From Treponema sp. (lineage in GTDB: Bacteria > Spirochaetota > Spirochaetia > Treponematales > Breznakiellaceae): DNA of 16,985 nt. The position numbers were made by a program, and so were the translations under genes. The notes beneath the pieces are model-generated. The model had not been told where the DNA came from. It searched no databases and was given only the letters and a program-made list of their open reading frames with translations. Shown here in pieces: positions 1 through 9,059 of the stretch. Within the stretch, counting starts at the first letter, position 1. Every line of letters begins with the position of its first letter. The stretch spans positions 1 to 16,985 of the forward strand of contig JAITQR010000103.1 in the NCBI GenBank assembly GCA_031288815.1, written 5' to 3'.

Positions 1-3000
1 ACCGGTCAAACAGGGCCTTTAACTCGGCGTGGCTCATCCGGGCGAGCCAGGATTCCCCCGAGGAAACCGTCATTGCCGCCAGTTCCTGCTTGCTGGAGAT
101 CATGGCGTCTATCTTTTCCTCGAAGCTGTTTTTGGTGATAAAGCGGTGGACAAAGACGTTGCGTTTCTGGCCTATCCTGAAGGCCCGGTCGGTGGCCTGG
201 TTTTCCGCGGCGGGGTTGTACCCGAGATCGTAGTGGATGACCCGGCTCGCGGCGGTAAGGTTGAGTCCCAGGCCGCCGGCTTTGAGGCTTACCAAAAGCA
301 GCCGGGAGGAGGGGTCGTTCTGAAAATTCCCGATGGTTTCCGACCGGGCCTTTTGGGTCATCCCGCCGTGGTAGAGGAGAACCGGTTCCCCCAGTTCTTT
401 GGTGATGATCCGGGAAAGGCAATCCAGGGTTTCGACGTACTGGCTGAAGATAAGCGCCTTTTCCCGGTTGGCCAGGATCTCCTCCAGCAGGGTGACCAGA
501 AGCTGGGCTTTCCCCGAAAGGGAAGATACCGCCGGGCTTTCCTTGTCGTAAACCCGGGGATGATCGCAGATCTGCTTGAGGCAGGTGAGGAGGTAGAGCA
601 CCAGGGCGGCCCGGTCTTTGGGATCCAGGTTTTCCGATTTTTCCATGGTCTCGGTAACGATGCTCTCGTAAAGGGCCGCCTGTTCCTTTTCCAAAACCGC
701 GTATTCGTTGCTTACGATCTTGTCCGGCAGATCCTTGATAATGGTCTTGTCGGTCTTCAGCCTCCGCAGGAGGAAGGGGGCGGTAATCTTCCGCAGAACT
801 TCGGCCCTTTCCGGGCTCCGCAGCACCTCGATAGGATAGCGGTACTCCTGCCTGAATTCCGTGGGGCTTCCCAGGTATCCGGGGAGGATAAAGTCGAAGA
901 GGGATCGGAGATCCTCAAGCCTGTTTTCCACCGGGGTTCCCGAAAGGGCCAGGCGGAAGCGGGGCTGCAGCCGCTTGACGGTCTGGGACATCCGGGTATC
1001 GGCGTTTTTCATCAAATGGGCTTCGTCCACGATAAGGAAGGAGAACTTTTCCTTGTTCAGCTTGGCGGCGTCCCTGACCGCGGTTTGATAGGTGGTAAGA
1101 AACACGTCGTGTTTTTCGTCCAGCTTCCGGCCCGTCCCGTGGTAACGGGATACCAGGAGGGAGGGGGCAAAGCGGGAAAGCTCCCGTTCCCAGTTTTCCA
1201 GCAGGGCCGCGGGGGCTATGATAAGGCAGCGGTCTTCCAGGAGTCCTTCCTCCTTCAGCCGGAGCAGGGCGGCGATGGACTGGACGGTTTTCCCCAGCCC
1301 CATGTCGTCCGCCAGGATACAGCCGAAACCGGCCATGAGCAGGGAACAGACCCAGTTGTAGCCCCGCTTCTGGTAGGGACGCAGGGAGGCTTTCAGGGTT
1401 CCGGGCGGGGTAAAGCGGCGTTCGGTAAAGAGCTGTTTGATGATCCCCTGGGCGTCAAAGGAAAGCACGCTGTCCCCGGAAAAATGGGCCTTGAGGAAAT
1501 CGTTGATCCCCGGCGGGGAGCCATTTGCCTTTTTAAGAAGCCTGGCCAGCTCTTCGGGGTTAAGTTTGACGAAGCCGTCCCGGAACCGTACCAGATCCCG
1601 CTTTTGGCGGATAAGGTTTTCAAAGTCCTCCGGATCCAGCACCCTGTCGCCCACGGCCACCTGCCATTCCCAGCTCAGGAGGGTATCCAGGCCCAGGTAA
1701 CTTACCAGAGAACCGGAGTCCTTGCCCCTGCTCACCAGAACCAGCCGGGGCTTGAGTTCGTTTCTCAGCGCCTTGGGAAGATCCACCCCTATCCCCAGCC
1801 GGACAAGGAGGGGCGCGGCGGACTCAAGGAAATCGGCGAGCCGTTTTTCCGGAAGCCGGACCTTCTTATGCACCATCAGGGAACCGATCTCCGGGAGATA
1901 GTTGGAAAGGGCCGTGGGCGCCCGGAGAACCGCCAGGGTGTCTTCGCCTTTTTTCCCCGCCGCGACTTTCGAGAGGGGGATTCTCACCGTTCCTTTTTCG
2001 GTCTCCTTCAGCACGTCCATGGAAAGGGTAAAATCCGGGAGGTACGTAGCGTCGCCCCGGTCTTTGCCCTCCGCGCCGCTTTTGCTTAGCCCCGCGCCCT
2101 TAACGGTAAAACGGTATCGCCAGGCGGAAAAATCAATGTGGAGTACCGAAAGCCAGCGGTCTATTGATACGGGAAGACTCCGCAGGGCGGGCGCGGCGGT
2201 TCCCATGCTCCTGCCCTGGAAGAAAAGGTCCAGCAGTTCCCGGTACTCCCGGCTTCCGGCGCTTCCCTGGTAGGCAAAGTAGTTCCGTTTTACCCATTCG
2301 CCCAGAAGGGCCGACGAGAGAAGATCCACTACGCTGCGGCCGCTTGCCCGGACCTCGGTCTTGCCGGCGCTTTTCCTGCCCGCCCTGCCGGAACCCTCCT
2401 CGCCCAGGGGCAGCATGCCCCGTTCCAGACCGGCCAGGGTATCCAGGAACCGGGCGATCTGCGGCAGGGTGTCGTAGGGTTTCCATATTATCCGGAGCAC
2501 CCCTCCTTCCAGGAGCACAAAGGGAATAAAGGCGGAGGAACGGGTAACCAGGTTGAGGAATTTGAAGAGGTAAAAGAGAAACACGTAGTCTTCCGTGCCG
2601 TCCTCGGAAGAAAAGTTCACGAACCGGGAATACGCGTCAAAGAGGAGATGCCGGGTCTTTTTCCCCAGAATGTCCGTTTCCTGCAGGATAGGTTCCGAGC
2701 CGGGCCCGGGGTTGGGGCAGAGTATGGACCAGCGGGAGCGGGAAAACCGGTGTTCCAGCTCCTCCCCCTCGTCCCCGGCGGAAGAGGCCGCTTCCCAGGG
2801 GCCGGAGCGGGCGGTCCGGTGGTAGAATTCGGCCAGGGTAAAGGCGAAGTCCCGGTCACAAAAGGGAGGTTTCGGCGGCAGCAGGGAGGTGATAAGTTCC
2901 GTGCAGCCGGGTATCGCCTCCAGAACCGGGGGCTCCGGCCGGGCCCCGTCCGCCTTTTCGGACAGGCCCGCGATTCCCCGGTCTTTCCTCTCCGGGGACG

Positions 3001-3556
3001 CTTCGGCCGGGGCGGCCCGTACGGTAAAGGGAGCGGGCAGGTTCACCGCCACGGATCTGCCGAAACGGGCCTCCAGATCCATGCCCCGCAGCCGGAACAG
3101 CACCCTCGGATCGGCGTCCACCTCCCTGGCTATGATGTAGTAGAGGGCCGCCATGTGCTTGCAGGGGTCGCCGTCGTCGGGACAGCTGCAGGACCGCTTC
3201 ATCTCCCTCCAGCGCCGGGGGATAAGGTTGATTCCCTCGGATTTTAATTTAACCAGAAACTCCTCGGGCAGTTCCCCGGCGGCTATCCGGGAAAGAAGGA
3301 CGGGATCCTCCTCGATCACGCGGTACACTTTTTCCCGTTCCTTTAATTCGGGAAAATCGATCTCCACCCGGTAAAAGGGCCGGTAATTTCCCTCCACCTT
3401 GGCCACAGCCTTTCTGTTATCGATCTCCAGGGAAAGGACTCTGCCGGTATTGGCGTAGGTCTTTCCCCGCCCCAGCCGGGCGCCCATTGAGTAACTGTCC
3501 AGAACCTCGATAAACCATGAACCCCAGGGAGTAACGCCGTATTTACTCTTCGCCAT
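1..3556 (-). CDS. SNF2-family DEAD/DEAH-box helicase with N-terminal SWIM zinc finger (3' end cut by window edge)
   Basis: An unbroken minus-strand frame of 1185 codons runs off the left edge. The last visible residues (SWLARMSHAELKALFDR) look like the usual C-terminus of bacterial SNF2 proteins, so probably only a few residues are missing. A SWIM zinc finger (CxC...CxH) has ligands Cys123, Cys125, Cys132 and His134. The ATPase has Walker A DDMGLGKT at 750-757, DEAH at 844-847 and SGTP near 874. The C-terminal helicase lobe includes the arginine-finger motif QATDRAFRIGQ at 1120-1130. Such proteins are ATP-driven DNA translocases thought to remodel protein-DNA or transcription complexes; the target is unknown. 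The ATG start at 3556 is supported because the YGVTPWG... block at the very N-terminus is typical of SWIM-SNF2 proteins. No Shine-Dalgarno is visible. The gene stands alone, 266 bases upstream (on the minus strand) of nothing but its own promoter and the chemoreceptor terminus. The family assignment is firm; the cellular role is not. Confidence 0.93.
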   Translation of the reverse strand, partial: MAKSKYGVTPWGSWFIEVLDSYSMGARLGRGKTYANTGRVLSLEIDNRKAVAKVEGNYRPFYRVEIDFPELKEREKVYRVIEEDPVLLSRIAAGELPEEFLVKLKSEGINLIPRRWREMKRSCSCPDDGDPCKHMAALYYIIAREVDADPRVLFRLRGMDLEARFGRSVAVNLPAPFTVRAAPAEASPERKDRGIAGLSEKADGARPEPPVLEAIPGCTELITSLLPPKPPFCDRDFAFTLAEFYHRTARSGPWEAASSAGDEGEELEHRFSRSRWSILCPNPGPGSEPILQETDILGKKTRHLLFDAYSRFVNFSSEDGTEDYVFLFYLFKFLNLVTRSSAFIPFVLLEGGVLRIIWKPYDTLPQIARFLDTLAGLERGMLPLGEEGSGRAGRKSAGKTEVRASGRSVVDLLSSALLGEWVKRNYFAYQGSAGSREYRELLDLFFQGRSMGTAAPALRSLPVSIDRWLSVLHIDFSAWRYRFTVKGAGLSKSGAEGKDRGDATYLPDFTLSMDVLKETEKGTVRIPLSKVAAGKKGEDTLAVLRAPTALSNYLPEIGSLMVHKKVRLPEKRLADFLESAAPLLVRLGIGVDLPKALRNELKPRLVLVSRGKDSGSLVSYLGLDTLLSWEWQVAVGDRVLDPEDFENLIRQKRDLVRFRDGFVKLNPEELARLLKKANGSPPGINDFLKAHFSGDSVLSFDAQGIIKQLFTERRFTPPGTLKASLRPYQKRGYNWVCSLLMAGFGCILADDMGLGKTVQSIAALLRLKEEGLLEDRCLIIAPAALLENWERELSRFAPSLLVSRYHGTGRKLDEKHDVFLTTYQTAVRDAAKLNKEKFSFLIVDEAHLMKNADTRMSQTVKRLQPRFRLALSGTPVENRLEDLRSLFDFILPGYLGSPTEFRQEYRYPIEVLRSPERAEVLRKITAPFLLRRLKTDKTIIKDLPDKIVSNEYAVLEKEQAALYESIVTETMEKSENLDPKDRAALVLYLLTCLKQICDHPRVYDKESPAVSSLSGKAQLLVTLLEEILANREKALIFSQYVETLDCLSRIITKELGEPVLLYHGGMTQKARSETIGNFQNDPSSRLLLVSLKAGGLGLNLTAASRVIHYDLGYNPAAENQATDRAFRIGQKRNVFVHRFITKNSFEEKIDAMISSKQELAAMTVSSGESWLARMSHAELKALFDR

Positions 3557-3562
3557 GGGGGT

Positions 3563-3591
3563 ATTGTAATAGGTGTTTATCTGTTTTACAA
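3563..3591 (-). promoter_or_regulatory. Sigma-70-like promoter of the SNF2 gene, giving a possible leaderless mRNA
   Basis: On the minus strand TTGTAA (3591-3586) and TACAAT (3568-3563) are separated by exactly 17 bases in an AT-rich patch. Only six bases (ACCCCC) lie between the -10 box and the ATG at 3556, so the normal start point falls at or next to the A of the ATG. No purine-rich ribosome site fits in that space. The boxes are read directly; activity is inferred. The rest of the gap (3592-3822) shows no convincing gene and no clear terminator for the chemoreceptor gene. Confidence 0.55.
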
Positions 3592-3822
3592 TCACTTTCA
3601 GCGATAGTATCAGGCCCGGACTAACCGTTTAACGTTTCAAAATTTTACCCTTTACTTTGACGCGCTTAATTTTAATGGAAGTATTTCCGGCCAGGCATTT
3701 CCCTTCCCTTTTTGTTTGGGGAGTTGGCGCGGACAAGGTTTGACCTGAAGCTGGGGAAGTTTGCGGAAACGGAAGTGAGGAGCGGGACGGCAGGAGTACC
3801 GTGATCCCGTAAGGGCGATACG

Positions 3823-6027
3823 CTATTCCACTTTGAACTTCGCCACCTCCCGGACCAGCACGTCGATATTTTCTTTGTTCTCCCCGCTGATGGTGTTCAC
3901 CCTTGTTACCGCCACGTTGATCTGTTCCGCTCCGATGGCCATCTCGTTCATCCCCTCGGTGATCTCCCGGGTCGCCAGCTCCAGATTTTTGCTCTCCTGT
4001 ATGACCTGCTTACTCCCCTCAAGCATCTCCTCGGTGCTGCCCTTGACCAGCCCCGTGGCGTCGCGGAGCTGGCTGACAGCCTCCAGAATTTGTTTGCTCC
4101 CCAGGCCCTGTTCCTCCATGGCGTTACGGATATTCTCTTCCTGCTCCGATACGGTCCTTACCCCGCTGTCTATGGCCTCAAATTTGTTCAACACGCTGTC
4201 GGTGGATTTGGTTATCGTATCGATGGAGTCCTTTATCTTCTTGAGCACCGTGGAAATGGTCTTGGACTGCTCCCCGGAGTTTTCCGCCAGTTTCCGTATC
4301 TCGTCGGCCACCACCGCGAAGCCCTTCCCCGCCTCCCCCGCGTGGGCCGCCTCTATGGCCGCGTTCATGGACAGGAGATTTGTCTGGCTGGCGATGTTTT
4401 CCATCACCGCGTTGATCTCCAATAGCCCTTCCGACTCCCTGGCTATTTCCTGAATATCCGTAACCACTTCCTGGAGCCCCGTGCGTCCCAGATCGGAAGC
4501 GTCGATAAGATCCCTCACGTTATCGCCGTTTTTGATCAGGGTCTGGGTAACGGACTGGATGTTGGCCAGCATCTCCTCGATGGCCGAAGAGGACCGGGCG
4601 ACACTTTCGCTCTGGCGGTTTACGTGGCCGGTAAGTTTATCGATGTTGACGTTGATCTGTTCCATGGTGGCGTTGGTTTCCGTTACCGACGCGCCCTGGT
4701 TGATAACCAGCCCCTTGATGCTCCGGATGTTGGCGGTGATCTGGTTGATCGCCGCGGCGGTTTCGGTCATGTTTCCGGCAAGTTCATTCCCGATGTCAAA
4801 GAGGGAGGAGGACCGGTTTTTGATGGTAACGACGAGGTTTTTAATCTTCCCCAGGGTCGCGTTGAAGTAGCGGGCCAGGTCGCCGATTTCGTCCTTGGAG
4901 TGAACATCGACGGTTCTTGTCAGATCCCCCTCGCCTTCGGATATGTCCTTGAGGGTCAAGGCCACATTGACAATAGGTTTGCTAACGCTGCCGGCGACAA
5001 AATAAACGATCAGCATCATCACAATCACCGCCGCCGCCGCGATAATAAGGGCGTACATAATCATGGTGCTGATCTCTTCCAAGATAACCGCTTTTTCCGT
5101 GCCCAGCATCAGGGACCAGTTTATGCCGGTTTCACCGATGGTAAAGGGGTAGATTATCATTTCCAGTTCCGTGTTGAGGGCCGGTGAATATTCCGCCGCC
5201 CGGAATTTTTCCCCCCTTGCCACCGCGTTCTGGGCCGCGGCGGTATCCGCGGTGAACAGGGAACTTTGGGCGTCGGTAAGGCGCTTTCCCACCTGTTCGG
5301 CGGCGTAACTGGCGACAATAATTCCGTTATTGGAATAGACGGTCATGGCGCTGATGTCGGGGTGGGCCTTTATGGTGTCGTCCACCACGGACTGGGTATA
5401 GGCCGTATTCACGTTCACCCCGACCCGGCCTACCACCTCCCCGGTCTTCCGGTAAATAACCGGTACGCTGACTTTGACAATATAGGTGTTCTTGCCCGCC
5501 ACGAGGAAGGGCAGGGGGTCGTCGATCCTTTCCTTCCGGGCGTCGAGGCCGTTGACGATCGCCATCATCCCCGGCAAATCGTTATACGTTAAGCGTTCTA
5601 TGGTCCCCGTGTGCTGGGTATACCAGGGGGCCCACTGGCCGGTTCCGGTACTGCCGGGCGCGCCGGCGAAAACGGCGTCCATCCCCGGATCGATGGTGTT
5701 GGGGTTAAAGACCGCGAAAATGCCGACTACCCGTTCATTGGAGGCGACGATTGAATGTATAAACTGATCGAAACGGTTGCGCTGCCTGCCCGGTTCGGTT
5801 GCGTCATAATCGGCCATCGCGTCCGCCAGGGTACGGGCGATCCGCAGGTAGGTCTCGTAGCTCATCTGGATGATCCGCGCCTGTTCCGCGGCCAGCCGCT
5901 CCTGGCTTTCCAGGGCGGTAGCCATCTGGGTGGAGGACGCGATACCAAGCAGGATAAGGGATAAAGACAACGCGGCCGTCACTAGAATTACCGAGACGAT
6001 AACAATCAAACGAGACCGTAACTTCAT
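3823..6027 (-). CDS. Methyl-accepting chemotaxis protein (dCache sensor, HAMP, MA domain)
   Basis: A 734-residue transmembrane chemoreceptor that controls the CheA kinase in response to an extracellular ligand. TM1 is at about 7-30, a dCache-like periplasmic sensor at about 45-310, TM2 at about 321-346 and HAMP at about 345-398. A long coiled-coil signalling domain follows to about 700. Its hairpin tip at about 541-580 carries the diagnostic [20 protein letters not shown] block. There is no C-terminal CheR-docking pentapeptide of the NWETF type. The ATG lies 3 bases after the stop of the TRAP-type binding-protein gene, with no strong ribosome site of its own, so translation is probably coupled. 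This pairing suggests that the chemoreceptor senses the ligand-loaded binding protein, or the same compound directly; that is inference. The ligand cannot be read from the sequence. Confidence 0.95.
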   Translation of the reverse strand: MKLRSRLIVIVSVILVTAALSLSLILLGIASSTQMATALESQERLAAEQARIIQMSYETYLRIARTLADAMADYDATEPGRQRNRFDQFIHSIVASNERVVGIFAVFNPNTIDPGMDAVFAGAPGSTGTGQWAPWYTQHTGTIERLTYNDLPGMMAIVNGLDARKERIDDPLPFLVAGKNTYIVKVSVPVIYRKTGEVVGRVGVNVNTAYTQSVVDDTIKAHPDISAMTVYSNNGIIVASYAAEQVGKRLTDAQSSLFTADTAAAQNAVARGEKFRAAEYSPALNTELEMIIYPFTIGETGINWSLMLGTEKAVILEEISTMIMYALIIAAAAVIVMMLIVYFVAGSVSKPIVNVALTLKDISEGEGDLTRTVDVHSKDEIGDLARYFNATLGKIKNLVVTIKNRSSSLFDIGNELAGNMTETAAAINQITANIRSIKGLVINQGASVTETNATMEQINVNIDKLTGHVNRQSESVARSSSAIEEMLANIQSVTQTLIKNGDNVRDLIDASDLGRTGLQEVVTDIQEIARESEGLLEINAVMENIASQTNLLSMNAAIEAAHAGEAGKGFAVVADEIRKLAENSGEQSKTISTVLKKIKDSIDTITKSTDSVLNKFEAIDSGVRTVSEQEENIRNAMEEQGLGSKQILEAVSQLRDATGLVKGSTEEMLEGSKQVIQESKNLELATREITEGMNEMAIGAEQINVAVTRVNTISGENKENIDVLVREVAKFKVE

Positions 6028-6030
6028 GAT

Positions 6031-7092
6031 TTAAAGGCCCAGTTCCCTAAAGAGGCGATCCTTAATGCCGGCAGACATTTTAAGATCGTTGTTGGTGTAG
6101 AGAGGGGCAATGGCCGTCTCGAATTCTTTCAGGTTCACGTCGACAACGTTTATGCCCCTGGTCTTGAAGCTGTCGTAGTATCCCTGTTCCTGACCGGCGA
6201 TGGCGGCGGAATACTTGGCCGCCGTATCGGACACGGTCTTCACAAAAAGCTCCCGCTCCGTCTGGGGCATGCTGTCCAGCAGAATTTTGCCGCACACAAA
6301 GCTGCTCTGGAGCATGTAGTGGTTGGTCCGGGCCAGGCACTTGATCACGTCGGAAAGCCGGTAACTGTCCGCGGCGGCGGCCTGGATCTCGCAGCCGTCC
6401 AGGGTTCCGGCCTGGACTCCGGCGTAAATGTCCGTGGCGCCGACGCTGACCTGGACGTAGCCCAGGTACTTTGCCAGGGCCTGGCCGATGTCGTTTCCAA
6501 AGCCCCGGATGCGGAGGCCCGAAAGATCGGCCACCCTGCTTACCGGCCTGGTGGTATAGAAGCTACGGAAACCGTTAAACATATTGGCGATAAGGACGAT
6601 CCCCTGGGCTTCCAGGGCGGTCTGCCATTCTCTGTAGAGGTCGGTTTGGGGCAGTTTTTCCAGAAGCCGGTAATCCGTCAGGATATAGGGGGCCATGAGG
6701 ATGTTGAGGTCCGGAATGTTGAACTGGCTGGCCAGCCGTCCCGGGTCGGAGGGAATCACGATGTTCGCCCCCAGCCGCGCCTGGGTAACCAGGTTGTCCG
6801 TGCCGCCGGGCAGCGATCCGGCCACGTAGACCTTGGCGTCAAAACGGCCGGTGGCGTTCAGTTGTTCTGCCGTGTCCATCATCATCCGGCTTTGCCCGGC
6901 GCTGGATCCTTCGGTTCCCGCGAAGATAACGACGATCTTCCTGTCCCAAACACCGGTCCCGGATGTCCCGTCCCCGCCGGTTCCGCCCCCGGAAGTTTCG
7001 CGGGCCCCGCCGCCCCACAGCCCGCCGGCGAAAACACCCGCCGCTACAATCAGCGAGAGGGAAAGAACAAAAATGGTTCCGGATGGTTTCAT
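6031..7092 (-). CDS. TRAP-type (DctP-family) solute-binding protein, without adjacent permease
   Basis: A 353-residue periplasmic binding protein. An N-terminal signal peptide (about 1-22) is followed by a Gly/Thr-rich linker to about residue 48; there is no lipobox cysteine. The DctP fold is shown by the region at about 176-235: an FRSFYT segment, LRIRGFGN (192-199) and the VGATDIYAGVQAGTLDGCE stretch, which matches the family's conserved VY.A.Q.G..DG pattern. The ligand-pairing arginine is probably Arg194 or Arg196. The ATG is preceded by AAAGGAGA with 9 bases of spacing. A weak -10 candidate (TAAAAT, 7230-7225) lies in the 184-base gap upstream, with no good -35. TRAP importers need DctQ and DctM membrane subunits, and none is present on either side. 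The next gene in the operon is a chemoreceptor, which points to sensing or to a permease encoded elsewhere. TRAP substrates are usually organic acids, but the ligand here is unknown. Confidence 0.9.
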   Translation of the reverse strand: MKPSGTIFVLSLSLIVAAGVFAGGLWGGGARETSGGGTGGDGTSGTGVWDRKIVVIFAGTEGSSAGQSRMMMDTAEQLNATGRFDAKVYVAGSLPGGTDNLVTQARLGANIVIPSDPGRLASQFNIPDLNILMAPYILTDYRLLEKLPQTDLYREWQTALEAQGIVLIANMFNGFRSFYTTRPVSRVADLSGLRIRGFGNDIGQALAKYLGYVQVSVGATDIYAGVQAGTLDGCEIQAAAADSYRLSDVIKCLARTNHYMLQSSFVCGKILLDSMPQTERELFVKTVSDTAAKYSAAIAGQEQGYYDSFKTRGINVVDVNLKEFETAIAPLYTNNDLKMSAGIKDRLFRELGL

Positions 7093-7276
7093 GGATTTTC
7101 TTCTCCTTTGCGAAATTCTCCCGTAAAATAACCGCGGTTCATTCGGGGCCCTGGAAGCGTACTGCCACCGGGCGCCGGAATCCCGATTGTCCGGCTCCCG
7201 CGAAGTTCGGTTCGAACCACGCCTATTTTACATGAATTGAAGGGGAAGAAAAAACCCCGCGCGAAAACCTCCGGTC

Positions 7277-8341
7277 CTATTCCCGGAGCAGCAGCAGACG
7301 TTCCGGGGGCGCGTACAGCCAGGGGGGCGGCTCGTCCAGGCCCAGGTAGCGGGAGTATTTCCACCAGAGCCTGCCGGCGGAACGGGCCGGAGATCCGGCG
7401 TTGCTGAAAAGCACCGTTTCCTCAAAAGCTTCCCTGGAGCGGCCGGCGGCTTTGATCCGTATCAGGTTGCTCGGGGCCTTACCGTCCTCCCCGGTCTCCG
7501 GGGAATATACCGGCACAAAGTCGTGGGCCCGGATCCCCACATGGGTAACCGCATCCCCCACCGGAAGGGCGGTACGCAAAGCCAGCCCCCAGTCCAGGGC
7601 GTAGAGTTCCCTATCCCCCGTCCGCTTTACCGGGGAGATATTCCTGCAGCCCGTAAGCCGGGCAACCCGCACCAGGCCGGGGCTGGCGAACAGGTCTTCC
7701 GTCCTCCCCCTGCCCAGGGCCCGGCCCCGGTCTATCACCAGCAGTTCCGGGCAGAGCTTGAATACCTCGTCCCGGCTGTGGGTTACCATGACGGCGTCCC
7801 TCCGGGTTTTGAGGAGTTCCAGCATAAGGGCCTGCATTTCTTCCCGCAGATTGGTGTCCAGGGCGGAAAAAGGTTCGTCCAGAAGGATAAGTTCCGGCTC
7901 CCGGATCAGCATCCGGGCCAGGGCGGTCCGCTGCTGCTGTCCCCCGGAAAGCTGGCCGGGATAGAGGCCGGCGAGTTCGGCCAGGCCGAAGCGCCCCAGC
8001 CAGTCCATGGCGCGCCGCCGGGCCTCCCGGCCTTTGAGCCCCACGGCGACATTTTCCAGCGCCGTCATCTTGGGAAAAAGGGCGTAGTTTTGGAAGAGGT
8101 ACCCCACCCGGCGAACCTGGGGTTTCAGGTTTATCTTCCCCGCCGAATCAAAGAGGGTTCTGCCGTTGACTTCGATACGGCCCTCGTCGGGGGTCTCGAT
8201 GCCGGCAATACACTTCAGGGTCACGCTCTTGCCGCAGCCGGAGACGCCCAGGATGCCGAGACAGCCTTGGGGGTTTTCAAATTCCACGTCCAGGGAGAAA
8301 TTCCGGGAAAGCCGTTTGCGGATGCTCACCAGGATGCTCAA
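7277..8341 (-). CDS. modC: Molybdate ABC transporter ATP-binding protein ModC (TTG start)
   Basis: The ATPase of the molybdate importer, about 354 residues. Walker A is GVSGCGKS (32-39), the Q-loop is at FQN (83-85), the signature is LSGGQQQR (131-138) and Walker B is LILLDEP (151-157), followed by SALD and an H-loop histidine in VTHS. The last ~120 residues form a TOBE/Mop-like regulatory region (THVGIRAHDF). I choose TTG at 8341. It overlaps the modB stop in a TTGA arrangement, has AAAAAGG eight bases upstream and gives the expected N-terminus. The frame is open further upstream, but that part only reads through modB out of frame. A GTG at 8329 is an alternative start without a ribosome site. 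The gene is last in the modABC operon. No clear terminator follows; a short GGGG/CCCC stem with a T-rich loop is all that is visible. Confidence 0.9.
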   Translation of the reverse strand: MSILVSIRKRLSRNFSLDVEFENPQGCLGILGVSGCGKSVTLKCIAGIETPDEGRIEVNGRTLFDSAGKINLKPQVRRVGYLFQNYALFPKMTALENVAVGLKGREARRRAMDWLGRFGLAELAGLYPGQLSGGQQQRTALARMLIREPELILLDEPFSALDTNLREEMQALMLELLKTRRDAVMVTHSRDEVFKLCPELLVIDRGRALGRGRTEDLFASPGLVRVARLTGCRNISPVKRTGDRELYALDWGLALRTALPVGDAVTHVGIRAHDFVPVYSPETGEDGKAPSNLIRIKAAGRSREAFEETVLFSNAGSPARSAGRLWWKYSRYLGLDEPPPWLYAPPERLLLLRE

Positions 8342-9027
8342 AGTTCCGGCCTTTTTGATCCCGGCTGGCCCTTGGACTGGAAGGTAAAGTAGTTCATCAG
8401 GGCCACCACCAGGAACGAAAAAATAACGATGACCAGCACATAGCGGTAGGCTTCGTCCATGTCCCCCGCCGAGACCGCCGAGTAAATAGCCAGGGGCAGG
8501 GTACGGGTCTTGCCCGCGATGTTCCCGGCGATCATGGCGGTGGCCCCGAACTCCCCCAGGCCCCGGGCAAAGGCCAGCACGGCCCCGGAAGCGATCCCCG
8601 GCAGGGCGCCGGGGAAGCTCAGCTTCCAGAAGATCTCCCATTCGGAAAGCCCCAGGGTACGCCCGGCGTAGACGAGATTCGGATCCACCTGCTCCAGCGC
8701 CCCCCGGGCGGAACGGTACATCAGGGGGAAGGAAACGGCCGCCGCGGCAAGTACCGTGGCGGACCAGGAAAAGGCTATCCGGACGCTGAAAAAGTCCAGG
8801 AAAAATTTCCCCACCGGCCCCCGGACTCCAAAGACGTAGAGCAGGAAAAAGCCCGCCACCGTGGGAGGCAGTACCAGGGGAAGGGTAAGGATGCCGTCAA
8901 GGATCATCCGCCACTCCTTCCGCCTGGTACCGGCCACCAGTTTCGCCAGGAACAGGCCCAGGAAGAAGGTGACCGCGATAGCCGCGCTTGCGGTCCGCAT
9001 GGAGATGAGAATCGGGGAAATGTTCAC
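8338..9027 (-). CDS. modB: Molybdate ABC transporter permease ModB (GTG start)
   Basis: A 229-residue inner-membrane permease with about five or six hydrophobic segments, the normal size for ModB. The cytoplasmic coupling (EAA) loop is visible as ARTLGLSEWEIFWKLSFPGA-like sequence at about 121-141, and the permease signature LAFARGLGEFGATAMIAGN lies at about 151-169. The frame begins at a GTG, 21 bases after the modA stop. The ribosome site is poor (a GGGCGGGA run only), so expression may depend on coupling to modA. Its stop overlaps the modC start by 4 bases. With ModA delivering the oxyanion and ModC hydrolysing ATP, it forms the membrane channel. The nearest alternative would be the sulfate/thiosulfate permease, but the ModA-type partner favours molybdate or tungstate. 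Confidence 0.93.
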   Translation of the reverse strand: MNISPILISMRTASAAIAVTFFLGLFLAKLVAGTRRKEWRMILDGILTLPLVLPPTVAGFFLLYVFGVRGPVGKFFLDFFSVRIAFSWSATVLAAAAVSFPLMYRSARGALEQVDPNLVYAGRTLGLSEWEIFWKLSFPGALPGIASGAVLAFARGLGEFGATAMIAGNIAGKTRTLPLAIYSAVSAGDMDEAYRYVLVIVIFSFLVVALMNYFTFQSKGQPGSKRPEL

Positions 9028-9036
9028 CCGGGAATC

Positions 9037-9059
9037 CCGCCCGGCCCGTTACCGGGCGG
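9037..9059 (-). promoter_or_regulatory. GC-rich hairpin at the modA stop codon (modA-modB junction)
   Basis: Perfect 8-bp arms CCGCCCGG and CCGGGCGG enclose a 7-base loop that contains the modA TAA. No T-run follows, so it is not a full intrinsic terminator. Hairpins at this place in importer operons are known to protect the upstream message and raise binding-protein levels above permease levels; that role is inferred here. Confidence 0.5.

Noticed and set aside
29..2089. A 686-codon plus-strand open frame opposite the helicase
   Set aside because: It is antisense to a continuous SNF2 helicase frame whose catalytic motifs are all in place. Its translation is Gly/Gln/Pro-rich with no recognisable domain, as expected in GC-rich DNA.
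3592..3822. An intrinsic terminator after the chemoreceptor gene
   Set aside because: A small ACGG/CCGT stem lies close behind the stop, but no T-run follows it on the minus strand.
7209..7218. A T-loop-like GGTTCGAACC, suggesting a tRNA
   Set aside because: The flanking bases do not form a T-stem, and no acceptor, D or anticodon arm can be built. It is just a 10-base palindrome.
8342..8641. An extra 100-residue N-terminus for ModC
   Set aside because: The frame is open, but it reads through modB in another frame and has no transporter-like sequence. The TTG at 8341 with an upstream AAAAAGG and a 4-base overlap explains the start better.
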